Notes under the pieces: generated by a model | Database searches by the model: none | What the model was told of the DNA's origin: nothing | Seen by the model: only the letters and a program-made list of their open reading frames with translations | Part shown: positions 1-7,833 of the stretch, piece after piece | How positions within the stretch are numbered: position 1 is the stretch's first letter | How the letters are laid out: every line of letters starts with the position of its first letter | DNA from: Streptomyces endocoffeicus | Lineage (GTDB): Bacteria > Actinomycetota > Actinomycetes > Streptomycetales > Streptomycetaceae | Reading direction: 5' to 3' | Assembly (NCBI RefSeq): GCF_016741935.1 | Contig: NZ_JAERRG010000018.1 | Coordinates: 62,001 to 126,000, forward strand | Length of the DNA stretch: 64,000 nucleotides | Position numbers and translations under genes: made by a program

Positions 1-992
1 TCGCCGATCGTGCGCTCGCCGACCCGCCCCTCGTGGTCGGTGCGCGAGCCGAAGCGGTAGGGCACCCCGCGCCCGCCGATCGCGATCCGGTCGTCGGCGG
101 TGCGCTGGGCGTACATATGGCCGTGGGCGGTGTCCCCGAGGGTCTCCCGGCCCTCCCAGCCGATCTCCCGCCAGATCCGGGCGGGCAGCGGCTCGGTGAC
201 GATCATGGAGCTGTTCATGGGCAGCCAGGCGCGCCGCAGCCCCTTGAGGGACGCGGTGAACCCCTCGGTGGCCCGGAGCACGACGGGGGCCCGTACGGTG
301 CCGTGCGCGGTGATCGCACGGCCCGGTTCGATGGCGGTGACCGGGGACTTCTCATGGATGGTGACACCGAGCCGTTCGACGGTGTCGGCGAGGCCGCGGA
401 CCAGGGCGGCCGGCTGCAGCCGGGCGCAGTGCGGGGTGAAGGCGGCGGCCGTGACCCCGTCGATACGGATGCGCGCGGCGGATTCGGCGGGGGTGAGCAG
501 CGCCGAATCGGCCACTCCCCACTCATGGTCCTGTTCGACCTTGTGGCGCAGCCGGGTGGCCTGGGCGGGGGTGCGGGCGACGCGCAGGGTGCCGCCCTTG
601 ACGATGCCCGCGTCGATGCCCTCGCGGGCGGCCACGTCGATCACCTCGTCCACCGCCTCGTTCATGGCCCGCTGCCAGTCCAGGACCGCTGGTTTGCCGT
701 AGGCCCTGGCCATCCGGTCGCGGGCGCCGGGGATCAGCCCGGAGGCCCAGCCGCCGTTACGGCCCGAGGCGCCGAATCCGGCGAACTCGGCCTCCAGGAC
801 GGTGATCCGGAGACCGGGGTCGGCGTGTTTGAGGTAGTACGCGGTCCACAGCCCGGTCAGTCCGGCGCCGACGACGCACACGTCCGCGTCGCGGTCGCCG
901 GGCAACGCCGGGCGGGGGGTGGGGAGTTCGGCGAACCAGTGGGCGACGCGGCCGTTGACCGGTGCCGGACGGCCGGCCGTGGTGGCGGTCAT
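1..992 (-). CDS. FAD-dependent oxidoreductase (DAO/glycine oxidase family), 3' end outside window
   Basis: Reading leftward from ATG 992 the frame stays open for about 330 residues and runs off the left edge. A Rossmann dinucleotide-binding motif VVGAGLTG lies near residue 40, followed after about 30 residues by LEAEFAGFGASGRNGG, the FAD contact region of the DAO family (D-amino-acid/sarcosine/glycine oxidases and gamma-glutamylputrescine oxidoreductases). The start has an AGGGAA ribosome site 6 bases upstream. It follows the HAD gene by 73 bp and the MFS gene lies before that, so the three probably form one transcript; the oxidase would then act on an imported amine or amino acid. Family membership is clear; substrate is unknown. 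Confidence 0.9.
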   Translation of the reverse strand, partial: MTATTAGRPAPVNGRVAHWFAELPTPRPALPGDRDADVCVVGAGLTGLWTAYYLKHADPGLRITVLEAEFAGFGASGRNGGWASGLIPGARDRMARAYGKPAVLDWQRAMNEAVDEVIDVAAREGIDAGIVKGGTLRVARTPAQATRLRHKVEQDHEWGVADSALLTPAESAARIRIDGVTAAAFTPHCARLQPAALVRGLADTVERLGVTIHEKSPVTAIEPGRAITAHGTVRAPVVLRATEGFTASLKGLRRAWLPMNSSMIVTEPLPARIWREIGWEGRETLGDTAHGHMYAQRTADDRIAIGGRGVPYRFGSRTDHEGRVGERTIG

Positions 993-1065
993 GGATTCCC
1001 TTCGCGGCGAAGAGCGGTGGGGTGAGTGGCGGTGGGGGTGAGTGACGGTGGGCCGGGGGCGGGGG

Positions 1066-1731
1066 TCAGACGCCGAGCAGCGGGGGCAGCGCGGCCAGGT
1101 CCTTGATCTCCTCGTACGGCTGGAAGGCGTCCGAGCCGGGGAAGCCGTAGCGGTTCACCCAGATCCGCCGCATGCCCGGGTACCGCTTGGTCGGCATGAT
1201 GTCGTACTCCCAGCCCTGGGCGGTGTGGATGATGTCCTCGGGGCCGCGCCCGGTGGCCTTCATGAGGTACTCGAACGCCTGCGGCAGCGGCTTGTAGGCA
1301 CCGGCCTGCTCGGCGGTGAGCACGTAGTCGAAGTCCACGCCCAGCGCCTCGACGGCGTAGGTGATCAGGTCGTCCTCGCTGTTGGAGAGGATCGCGATGT
1401 CGTACTCGCCCTTGAGGCGGCGCAGCGCGTCGGGGACCTCGCGGAAGGGGGTGAACTTCTTGATGGCCTCGATCAGCGCCTCGCCGTCCTCGTCCCGGTA
1501 CTCCAGGCCGTGCAGCGTCATGACATTGCGCAGGGTGCGGCGGACGACTTCCCGGTACGGCAGGTACTCGTCCAGGACGCCCTGGAAGCGCATCACATAC
1601 GCGTCGTGGTGAAACTGATCGGGGTCGACACCGAGCTCGGCGAGCCGGTCCTTGACGATGTCATGGGTGGCGGTGCGGGTGTCGAAGTTGATGAGCGTGC
1701 GGTAGCAGTCGAAGGAGACCAGCTTGCGCAT
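1066..1731 (-). CDS. HAD-superfamily hydrolase annotated as haloacid dehalogenase type II-like
   Basis: 221 aa. HAD motif I is FDCYRTL with the nucleophile Asp8, motif II is LSNSEDD (Ser116), and motif III supplies Lys147 (YKPLP). Length and fold match the L-2-haloacid dehalogenase group. The active-site stretch after Lys reads AQGWEYD (171-177), where characterised L-2-haloacid dehalogenases have a Ser-Ser-Asn-x-x-Asp type motif, so true dehalogenase activity is doubtful and a phosphatase or other HAD hydrolase is equally possible. ATG 1731 is chosen for the GGAAAGGA ribosome site 8-10 bases upstream. It lies 50 bp after the MFS gene and 73 bp before the oxidoreductase, consistent with one operon. 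Confidence 0.85.
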   Translation of the reverse strand: MRKLVSFDCYRTLINFDTRTATHDIVKDRLAELGVDPDQFHHDAYVMRFQGVLDEYLPYREVVRRTLRNVMTLHGLEYRDEDGEALIEAIKKFTPFREVPDALRRLKGEYDIAILSNSEDDLITYAVEALGVDFDYVLTAEQAGAYKPLPQAFEYLMKATGRGPEDIIHTAQGWEYDIMPTKRYPGMRRIWVNRYGFPGSDAFQPYEEIKDLAALPPLLGV

Positions 1732-1781
1732 GGGCGAGTCCTTTCCAGTGAGCGGTTTTTGACGGAGAGTCAGGCGCTGGG

Positions 1782-3197
1782 TCAGGCGCGGCTGCTGGCT
1801 TCGGCCAGGCCGAGGTTCTTGGTCTCGGGGGCGAGGACGACGGACACCACCAGGCCGATGAGCGTGATGGCCACCCCGATGGCGAGGGTGCCGCGGACCC
1901 CGAGGTCGGCGGTGGCCATCGGGAGCAGGAAGGTGCTGGAGGCGGAGCCCACCCGGCTCATGGCGGTGGCGATGCCCACGCCGGTGGCCCTCAGGTCGGT
2001 GGGGAACAGCTCGCTGGGGTAGACGAACTGCAGCCCGCTGCCCGCCGCCTCGAAGAACTGGAAGGCGGCGAAGAGGCCCACCACCAGGGCCGCGTAGTGC
2101 AGCGGCAGCACGGTGAGCGCGATCAGGGAGACGTTGACGCACAGGAAGCTGCCGATGAGCAGCGGACGCCTGCCGATGCGATTGACCACGACCAGCCCCA
2201 GGCCCGTTCCGGCCACCGCGAGCGTGGTGATCAGCGCGCTGGCGCCGAAAGTGCCGGTCACCCCGAAGGACTCCAGCATCTGCGGCTGGAAGGACCGTAC
2301 CGCGAAGGCCGGCGCCACCTGGCAGATCCAGAACAGCGAGCAGAACAGTACGGGGATCCCGTAGCCACGGCGGAAGATCTCGGCGAGGTTGCCGAGGCCG
2401 GAGCCGCCCCGCCGGTCCTGGCGGACCTCGGCCAGCAGTTCCTCGGCGCTGACCTCCTGGCCGAGGTGGCGGCGTACCACCTCTCTGGCCTCCTCCACCC
2501 GGCCCCGCGAGGCCAGCCAGCGCGGCGACTCGGGAACGCCCGCCCGCAGGAGCAGGAAGAGCACGGCGGGGACGGCGCCGGAGGCGAGCATCCAGCGCCA
2601 GGCGTCGTCGCCGGTGCCCAGCAGCAGCCAGCCGCCCCAGAAGCTGACCCCGTACCCCACCCACCAGGCCAGGACCAGCCCGGACAGGGCGGGGCCGCGC
2701 ATCCGGCGCGGCACCAGTTCGGTGGTGAGGGCCGAGGCGATCGGGTAGTCGGCGCCGATCGCGATGCCGATGAACAGCCGCAGCACCACCAGCTGCCACG
2801 CCTCGGTGACGAAGAACTGCAGCGCGGAGCCGATCACGAACGCGGCCAGGTTGAGCACATACATCAGATGGCGGCCCACCCGGTCGGTGATCGGGCCGAA
2901 CACCGCACCGCCGAGGAAGACACCGACGAGGACGGACGCCGCCACCAGCCCGGTCCACATCGTGTCCAGGTCCAGGGCCGGGGTGATCAGGCTGAGCGCC
3001 ACCCCCATGATGCCGAGCAGATAGCCGTCGCAGAACGGACCGCCCATGGCGACGGCGACCATCCTGCGGTGGAAGGCGGTGACGGGGGCGTTGTCCAGAG
3101 TGGCGGCGGAGCCCTGGAGGGGCTCTCGGGAGGGATCGCGGGAGGGATCGCGGGAGGGATCGCGGGAGGGATCGCGGGAGGTTCTGGGAAGGGACAT
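1782..3197 (-). CDS. MFS transporter (sugar-porter/aromatic-acid symporter type)
   Basis: About 471 aa with the twelve hydrophobic segments of a major facilitator. The loop 2-3 signature reads GPITDRVGRH, and the equivalent second-half loop reads VNRIGRRPLL. ATG 3197 is preceded by AGGAGAT at ideal distance; an upstream in-frame Met at 3263 lacks this. The cytoplasmic N-terminus carries a run of Arg-Asp-Pro-Ser units encoded by a 12-bp tandem repeat, which is not part of the family fold. First gene of a likely operon with the HAD hydrolase and FAD oxidoreductase. The gene set suggests uptake of an organic acid or amine, but the substrate cannot be read from sequence. Confidence 0.88.
   Translation of the reverse strand: MSLPRTSRDPSRDPSRDPSRDPSREPLQGSAATLDNAPVTAFHRRMVAVAMGGPFCDGYLLGIMGVALSLITPALDLDTMWTGLVAASVLVGVFLGGAVFGPITDRVGRHLMYVLNLAAFVIGSALQFFVTEAWQLVVLRLFIGIAIGADYPIASALTTELVPRRMRGPALSGLVLAWWVGYGVSFWGGWLLLGTGDDAWRWMLASGAVPAVLFLLLRAGVPESPRWLASRGRVEEAREVVRRHLGQEVSAEELLAEVRQDRRGGSGLGNLAEIFRRGYGIPVLFCSLFWICQVAPAFAVRSFQPQMLESFGVTGTFGASALITTLAVAGTGLGLVVVNRIGRRPLLIGSFLCVNVSLIALTVLPLHYAALVVGLFAAFQFFEAAGSGLQFVYPSELFPTDLRATGVGIATAMSRVGSASSTFLLPMATADLGVRGTLAIGVAITLIGLVVSVVLAPETKNLGLAEASSRA
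3127..3180. repeat. 12-bp tandem repeat inside the MFS gene
   Basis: Four perfect and one partial copies of a 12-base unit (gggatcgcggga in plus-strand phase). It is in frame and encodes consecutive Ser-Arg-Asp-Pro units at residues about 6-25 of the carrier. The unit length keeps frame, so copy number can vary without breaking the gene. Confidence 0.85.
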
Positions 3198-3623
3198 GCT
3201 TGCATCTCCTGGGGACGAGGAGGGGCGCTGCGCGCCGGCCGCTGCCGGGGCGGTGGCGGGCATCGTGGATCAAGCATTCGGTGGACACGCACGGCGGGGT
3301 ACGCGGTGGGGACGGACGCCTACGGCGGGGGTACCGGCCGCGGGGCGGGTCGCGCCCCGGGGACGGGGACGGGCTCCGGGGAGACGGGGACGGGATGGGC
3401 TCCGGAGCGACCGGTGGCGTGTTCCGGCTGGCCATCACCCTGGTTCAGCCGTCGGCCACCGTCAACGTCCACCGTGTTCCGTCCCTCGTCATCGGGTGGA
3501 CACTCTGTCCGTTGTCCACTGCCGTGGTCTCGGTCACGCTTGAGGCGTCCGCCCGTACCCGTCACGCCCGTGGGAGCCCCGTCATGACCGATGCCACCGC
3601 CGCGGCCGCCGTGGGAGCCGGAC
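3198..3623. other. Intergenic region between divergent MFS and 2-hydroxyacid dehydrogenase genes
   Basis: 426 bp without a convincing gene. The only structured element seen is an inverted repeat, GTGGACA at 3496-3502 and TGTCCAC at 3513-3519 with a 10-bp spacer. A third copy of GTGGACA lies at 3281-3287, close to the MFS start. This is compatible with one regulator controlling both divergent units, but no regulator gene is adjacent. Confidence 0.5.
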
Positions 3624-4595
3624 GTGGCTGACCGGCTGGTCGTCCTGTACCGGGACCATCTGCCGCCCAACCGGGCGCGGATCGAGTCCCTCGCCGAGAC
3701 GGTGTACGCCACCGAGGAGGAGCTGCCGCTGTTCCTCCCCGGCGCGGACGCCCTGCTCGCGTGGTGGCCGCTGTCCGCCGCGGTGGCCGGCGCCTGGCCG
3801 GACGATCCGGCGAAGGCCCCGCGCTGGGTGCATGTGGCCGCGGCGGGGGTGGAGCCGTTCCTCTTCCCCGCGCTGACCGGCAACCCCGAAGTGGTGCTCA
3901 CCAACGCGCGGGGCGTCTACGACCGGCCCATCGCCGAGTACGTCCTGGGGCTGATCCTCTCCCTCGCCAAGGACTTCCCCGGCACCTGGGAGCATCAGCG
4001 CCGCCGGGAGTGGCGCCCCTCGGACAGCGAGCGCATCGGCAACCGTACGGTCCTGGTCTGGGGCACCGGCTCCATCGGGCGCGCCGTCGCCCGGCTGCTG
4101 CGCGCGGTCGGCATGCGGGTCAGCGGCGCCGGCCGCACACCACGGACCGCCGACCCGGACTTCGGCGTGGTGCACGGCCCGGCGGGCCTGCGCGAGGCGC
4201 TGGGCGAGGCGGACTATGTGGTCCTGGCCGCCCCGCTCACCCCCGCCACCCGTGGCATGGTCGACGCGCCCGTACTGGCGGCGATGAAGCGGGGCGCGCG
4301 GCTGGTCAACGTCGGACGTGGCCCGCTGGTCGACGAGCAGGCCCTCGTGGACGCCCTGGCCCAGGGCAGGCTGGCCGGGGCGGCGCTGGATGTCTTCACC
4401 CATGAGCCACTGCCGGTGGAATCGCCCCTGTGGGAGATGCCGGGGGTCATCATCTCCCCGCACACCGCGGGCGAGGTCACGGACTGGCGCGCCGACCTGG
4501 GGGAACTCTTTCTCGACAATCTGCTCCGACGGCGCGAGGGCCGCCCCCTGCGCAATGTGGTCGACAAGGCCCTCGGCTACGTGGTGGACGGATGA
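3624..4595 (+). CDS. D-isomer-specific 2-hydroxyacid dehydrogenase, NAD-binding
   Basis: 323 aa from GTG 3624, which has GGGAG 7 bases upstream; an ATG at 3591 is in frame but has no ribosome site. The NAD fold carries GTGSIG at residues 147-152. The catalytic triad of the family is present: Arg232 (GRGPLVDE), Glu261 (HEPLP) and His280 (SPHTAG). It would interconvert a 2-oxo acid and a D-2-hydroxy acid with NAD(P)H. It is divergent from the MFS-HAD-oxidase unit and may act on the same metabolite; that link is inferred only from position. It converges on the CocE hydrolase 52 bp downstream. Confidence 0.9.
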   Translation: MADRLVVLYRDHLPPNRARIESLAETVYATEEELPLFLPGADALLAWWPLSAAVAGAWPDDPAKAPRWVHVAAAGVEPFLFPALTGNPEVVLTNARGVYDRPIAEYVLGLILSLAKDFPGTWEHQRRREWRPSDSERIGNRTVLVWGTGSIGRAVARLLRAVGMRVSGAGRTPRTADPDFGVVHGPAGLREALGEADYVVLAAPLTPATRGMVDAPVLAAMKRGARLVNVGRGPLVDEQALVDALAQGRLAGAALDVFTHEPLPVESPLWEMPGVIISPHTAGEVTDWRADLGELFLDNLLRRREGRPLRNVVDKALGYVVDG

Positions 4596-4647
4596 GTGGT
4601 GGACCGATGAGACGGCCGCTGACGCCCCCCGCGCGCCAGCGACCGTT

Positions 4648-6354
4648 TCATCGTTCGGCGCGGACCTGAGGCAGTTCCAGCGCCGAGCCCCCGTGCACGG
4701 TGATGCGCACGGGCGTGAGGGTGGTCGCGTCGAGCGTCGGCTCGCCGCTTCCGGTGTTACGGGCGAAACGCGGGTGGGCGCCGCCGCTGATCTGCAGACG
4801 GACCCGGTGGCCGGGGGCGAAGCGGTGGGCGGTGGAGCTCATCGGCACGGTGACCTCCAGGGGGTGCGCCGGGGTGGTGGGCAGCCGCACCAGCCCGTCG
4901 CACACATTGACCGAGCGGCCCTTTTCGTCGACGTCGCAGAGCCGGGCGAAGACATCGGCGTACCCGGTGTCCGTGGAGACCCGCAGCCGTGCGGCCACCG
5001 GGCCGAGGACGTCCATCGGCTCTTCCACCGGCTCACTGGTGAACGTGAGCACATCGGGGCGCCCCTCGAGGTCGCCGTTGTCACGGCTCCCGGCGGTGGG
5101 CGAGAGCAGTGGCCCGCCGATGGACGGGGTGGGGTCGGCAGGGTCGTAGCGGAAGTCGGCGAGCGGGACGGACGCCTCGGACGGCTGCCGGACGAGCCGC
5201 CCGTCCCCCGCCGGGAACCACTGGGCGACGGCCGGGGACGGCGGCCACTCGGCGAGGTCCCGCCAGTGCCCCTGACCACCGATGTGCACCCGCACCGCGG
5301 CCGGGCGCAGCCCCGAGGGGTCGTCGCACAGATGCGCGCGCAGCCAGGCGAGGCTTTCGGCGAAGACCTCCGGCCAGCCCTTCTGGAGCGCGGAGGCGTG
5401 GGTCCAGGGGCCGACGAGCAGCGAGGTGTCGCAGCCGGACCGGCGCAGTCGGCCGTACTGCTCGAAGGTCTGATCCACCAGCAGGTCATGCCACCCGCTG
5501 ATCAGACAGGTGGGGACGCGCGAGGTGGCCGCGGCGCCGCCCGTGGACGCGCCCTCCCAGAACGGGTCGCCGGCGTCCGGGTGGGACATCACCTCGTCCA
5601 GCCAGGGCACTTCACCCCCGAACCCACGGACGTACGAGCCGCGCAGCGGCAGCGCCCGGGTCATCTCCGCGAAATGGCGCCGCAGCCGCAGCGTGGCCCG
5701 GAGGAAGGGGCCGAACCCCCGGTGCTGGGAGGTCATACCGGAGCCGACGAGCAGCGCGTTCTCCAGTCGCAGGGCTCCGTCGCGGTGGAACAGGGCGTAC
5801 GGGTCGTGCAGGCCGACCTGCACCACCATCGCCCGCAGCTCCGGCGGCGGATCCAGGGCGAGCGCCCACTGCACATAGCCGAGATAGCTCGGCCCGAGGG
5901 TGCCCAGCGCGCCGTTGAACCAGGGCTGGTCGCGCAGCCACTCCACGGTGGCCCGGCCGTCGGCCGCCTCGTTGCGCCAGAAGTGGAACTCGCCGCCCGA
6001 GCCACCGGTGCCGCGGCAGCTCTGGAGGACGACATGGAAGCCCTGCTCGGCGAAGAGCACACCGTACATGGGTGACCAGGGCACTCCCCTGCCGTAGGGC
6101 GAGCGCACCAGCAGGGTGGGGAAGTCGCCGTCCGCGCGGGGGAAGTAGTGGTCCGTGCGGAGGAGGCTGCCGTCGGCGGCCGGGACCCCGAGGTCCGGCT
6201 CCCATCCGGCCTCGTACCGCTTGGCCGGCAGGCCGCGCCAGGTCGCCCTCATCATCCGTGCGGACAGCGGCGGCTTGCCCGAGGGCGCGACCCAGGTGGT
6301 TCCGGCCCCGCCGTCCGTGGCCCCGGACACTCCGTCGCGCGTGTGTGACGTCAT
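4648..6354 (-). CDS. CocE/NonD family X-Pro dipeptidyl-peptidase-like hydrolase
   Basis: 568 aa. The N-terminal alpha/beta hydrolase has the nucleophile elbow GPSYLGY and an upstream oxyanion region RSPYGRG, as in cocaine esterase and X-Pro dipeptidyl peptidases. The C-terminal third is the family's jelly-roll (DUF-type Pep_X C-terminal) domain. ATG 6354 is preceded by GGAGGGGGAA about 8 bases away; a longer frame to 6465 exists but would cover the operator. Likely cleaves an ester or amide of an exogenous compound. Divergently paired with a TetR regulator across a strong palindrome, so probably repressed by it. Confidence 0.9.
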   Translation of the reverse strand: MTSHTRDGVSGATDGGAGTTWVAPSGKPPLSARMMRATWRGLPAKRYEAGWEPDLGVPAADGSLLRTDHYFPRADGDFPTLLVRSPYGRGVPWSPMYGVLFAEQGFHVVLQSCRGTGGSGGEFHFWRNEAADGRATVEWLRDQPWFNGALGTLGPSYLGYVQWALALDPPPELRAMVVQVGLHDPYALFHRDGALRLENALLVGSGMTSQHRGFGPFLRATLRLRRHFAEMTRALPLRGSYVRGFGGEVPWLDEVMSHPDAGDPFWEGASTGGAAATSRVPTCLISGWHDLLVDQTFEQYGRLRRSGCDTSLLVGPWTHASALQKGWPEVFAESLAWLRAHLCDDPSGLRPAAVRVHIGGQGHWRDLAEWPPSPAVAQWFPAGDGRLVRQPSEASVPLADFRYDPADPTPSIGGPLLSPTAGSRDNGDLEGRPDVLTFTSEPVEEPMDVLGPVAARLRVSTDTGYADVFARLCDVDEKGRSVNVCDGLVRLPTTPAHPLEVTVPMSSTAHRFAPGHRVRLQISGGAHPRFARNTGSGEPTLDATTLTPVRITVHGGSALELPQVRAER

Positions 6355-6370
6355 CCCGCGTTCCCCCTCC

Positions 6371-6399
6371 ACTAATCCCGTACCACGTACGAGAATAGT
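6371..6399. promoter_or_regulatory. 29-bp palindromic operator between CocE hydrolase and TetR
   Basis: Arms ACTAATCCCGTAC (6371-6383) and GTACGAGAATAGT (6387-6399) flank CAC; 11 of 13 positions pair, and the core CGTAC-CAC-GTACG is perfect. It lies 16 bp above the hydrolase start and about 90 bp above the TetR start. Length and position fit a TetR operator controlling both genes; binding is inferred. Confidence 0.7.
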
Positions 6400-6487
6400 A
6401 GATGCTTGGATGGATTCCGCAAGTCGGCATGGCGGGCACGTCCCCATGGCGGGGCACGTCGCCATGCGGGGAAGGAGCGATCAGATC

Positions 6488-7210
6488 GTGGTGCGCGGTG
6501 ACGGGTCCGACGCCGGAGGCGTCGACCCCCAGCAGCTGTGGCTGAGCTCCGACCGCCCCCGCAAGGGGCGCAAACCCGCCTTCAGCCGGGCGGCGATCAC
6601 CGCTGCGGCGGTCGCCCTCGCGGACGCGGAGGGAATCGACGCGGTCACCATGCGGCGGGTGGCCTCCGAGGTCGGCGCCGGGGTCATGTCGCTGTACAGC
6701 TACGCCCCCGACAAGGAGACGCTGCTGCAGCTGATGGTCGACCATGTGAGTGGCGAGCTGTCACCGCCGGACCCGCTGACCGGCGACTGGCGTGCCGATC
6801 TGAAGGCCATCGCCCATGCCCAGCGCGGCCTGATGCTCCGCCACCCCTGGCTGCCCACCGCACTGTTCAACCGCCGCTGGTCCCTCGGGCCCAACACTCT
6901 CGCCTTCCTGGAACACGCGCTCGCCGCCCTGCGGCCCACCGCGCTGGACGGCGGTGCCAAGCTGGAGGTGTTCAGCCTGATCACGGGTTTCGCCGCCAGG
7001 CTCGTCGCCGACGAGATCGCCCAGGCCGCGCTCTCCGCCTCACCCGAGCGGGCCGCCGCCGAAGCCCGCTATCTCGCCGCGGTGGCCGCCGACGGACACC
7101 ATCCGGAACTCGCCGAGGCCCTCTCCGCCCCGGCACGCCCGCTCACCCCCGACGCCACGTTCGCCCGGCTGCTCGACCGCATGGTCGACGGCCTGGACGC
7201 CGGGTCGTAG
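6488..7210 (+). CDS. TetR family transcriptional regulator
   Basis: About 240 aa from GTG 6488 (AGGAG at 6473-6477; GTG 6491 is equally possible). The helix-turn-helix lies at about residues 35-80, reading VTMRRVASEVGAGVMSLYSYAPDKETLLQLM, here given as the usual TetR recognition-helix block followed by the K-x-x-L-L-x-x-M hallmark. The C-terminal ligand domain has the TetR_C arrangement seen in regulators preceded by a long N-terminal extension. Divergent from the CocE hydrolase, with a 29-bp palindrome between them, so it likely represses that gene and itself. The regulator is followed by a dispersed repeat and a convergent Rrf2 gene. Confidence 0.85.
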   Translation: MVRGDGSDAGGVDPQQLWLSSDRPRKGRKPAFSRAAITAAAVALADAEGIDAVTMRRVASEVGAGVMSLYSYAPDKETLLQLMVDHVSGELSPPDPLTGDWRADLKAIAHAQRGLMLRHPWLPTALFNRRWSLGPNTLAFLEHALAALRPTALDGGAKLEVFSLITGFAARLVADEIAQAALSASPERAAAEARYLAAVAADGHHPELAEALSAPARPLTPDATFARLLDRMVDGLDAGS

Positions 7211-7216
7211 GGCGGC

Positions 7217-7330
7217 CCGAAGGGGCGCGGGGCTGTGTCGATATGCGGCTCCGCCGCGCGGGCGCGACCAGCCACGACGGCGCCGCAGTCGGCCGACGAC
7301 GCAGCCCCACACTTCCAGCGGAGCGCTTAG
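7217..7330. repeat. Dispersed intergenic repeat, copy 1
   Basis: GC-rich element filling the gap between the TetR and Rrf2 genes. Its 3' 59 bp (7271-7329) recur in opposite orientation at 46720-46778 with about four or five differences. GGGGCTG (7230-7236) can pair with CAGCCCC (7302-7308), so the transcript could fold into a large stem and serve as a bidirectional terminator for the two convergent genes. I recall similar elements between Streptomyces genes; that is memory, not a search. Confidence 0.7.
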
Positions 7331-7341
7331 CGGCCCCGGGC

Positions 7342-7800
7342 CTAGGGGTTGGTCCACGCCTCCGGGTCCTCGGCGAGGCCCAGGACGTCGCCGGGCAGCT
7401 TGGCCGCGGCCACCTCCGCGAGGGTCACCTCACCGAGGATCTTGCGTACGTTGGCCCGTACCGCGATCCACAGCGGCAGCAGCGACTCCGCCGGTCCGCA
7501 GTACGACAGCTCGGGCGGGCGCACTCCGCGCACCGACACCAGGGGGCCGTCGACCACCCGGATCACCTCGGCGATGCTGATGGTGTCCGCCGGGCGGGCC
7601 AGCCGGTAGCCGCCCTTGCCGCCGCGCTGGCTGGCCACCAGACCACCCCGGCGCAGATCGCCCAGAATCCCCTCGAGGAACTTGTGCGGGATGCCCTGCG
7701 CGGCGGCGATCGCCTCGGCCTTGACGGAGGTGTCCTCCTCCGTCGCGGCCAGTTCCAACGCCGCCCGCACCGCATAGTCCGCCTTCGCCGAGATCCGCAT
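7342..7800 (-). CDS. Rrf2 family transcriptional regulator
   Basis: 152 aa, normal length for Rrf2. The winged helix-turn-helix is at residues 1-65 (ISAKADYAVRAALELA start; KFLEGILGDLRRGGLV recognition region; RGGKGGYRL wing). Only one Cys (101) is present, whereas iron-sulfur members such as IscR and NsrR have three in this loop, so it probably senses a small molecule or protein like the CymR branch. It follows the DszC-like flavoprotein by 33 bp on the same strand and is likely co-transcribed. The inverted repeat upstream of that flavoprotein gene is the obvious candidate operator. Confidence 0.9.
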   Translation of the reverse strand: MRISAKADYAVRAALELAATEEDTSVKAEAIAAAQGIPHKFLEGILGDLRRGGLVASQRGGKGGYRLARPADTISIAEVIRVVDGPLVSVRGVRPPELSYCGPAESLLPLWIAVRANVRKILGEVTLAEVAAAKLPGDVLGLAEDPEAWTNP

Positions 7801-7833
7801 GCGCTGATTATCCGCCCCTTGGGCGCCGGGCCG

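Noticed and set aside
1066..1731. Firm assignment as L-2-haloacid dehalogenase
   Set aside because: Residues 171-177 (AQGWEYD) do not match the Ser-Ser-Asn-x-x-Asp type motif of proven enzymes.
1066..3438. A 790-residue frame spanning the HAD gene and MFS region
   Set aside because: Only the last 221 residues are a real protein; the earlier part is an Arg/Pro-rich shadow of the MFS gene in another frame.
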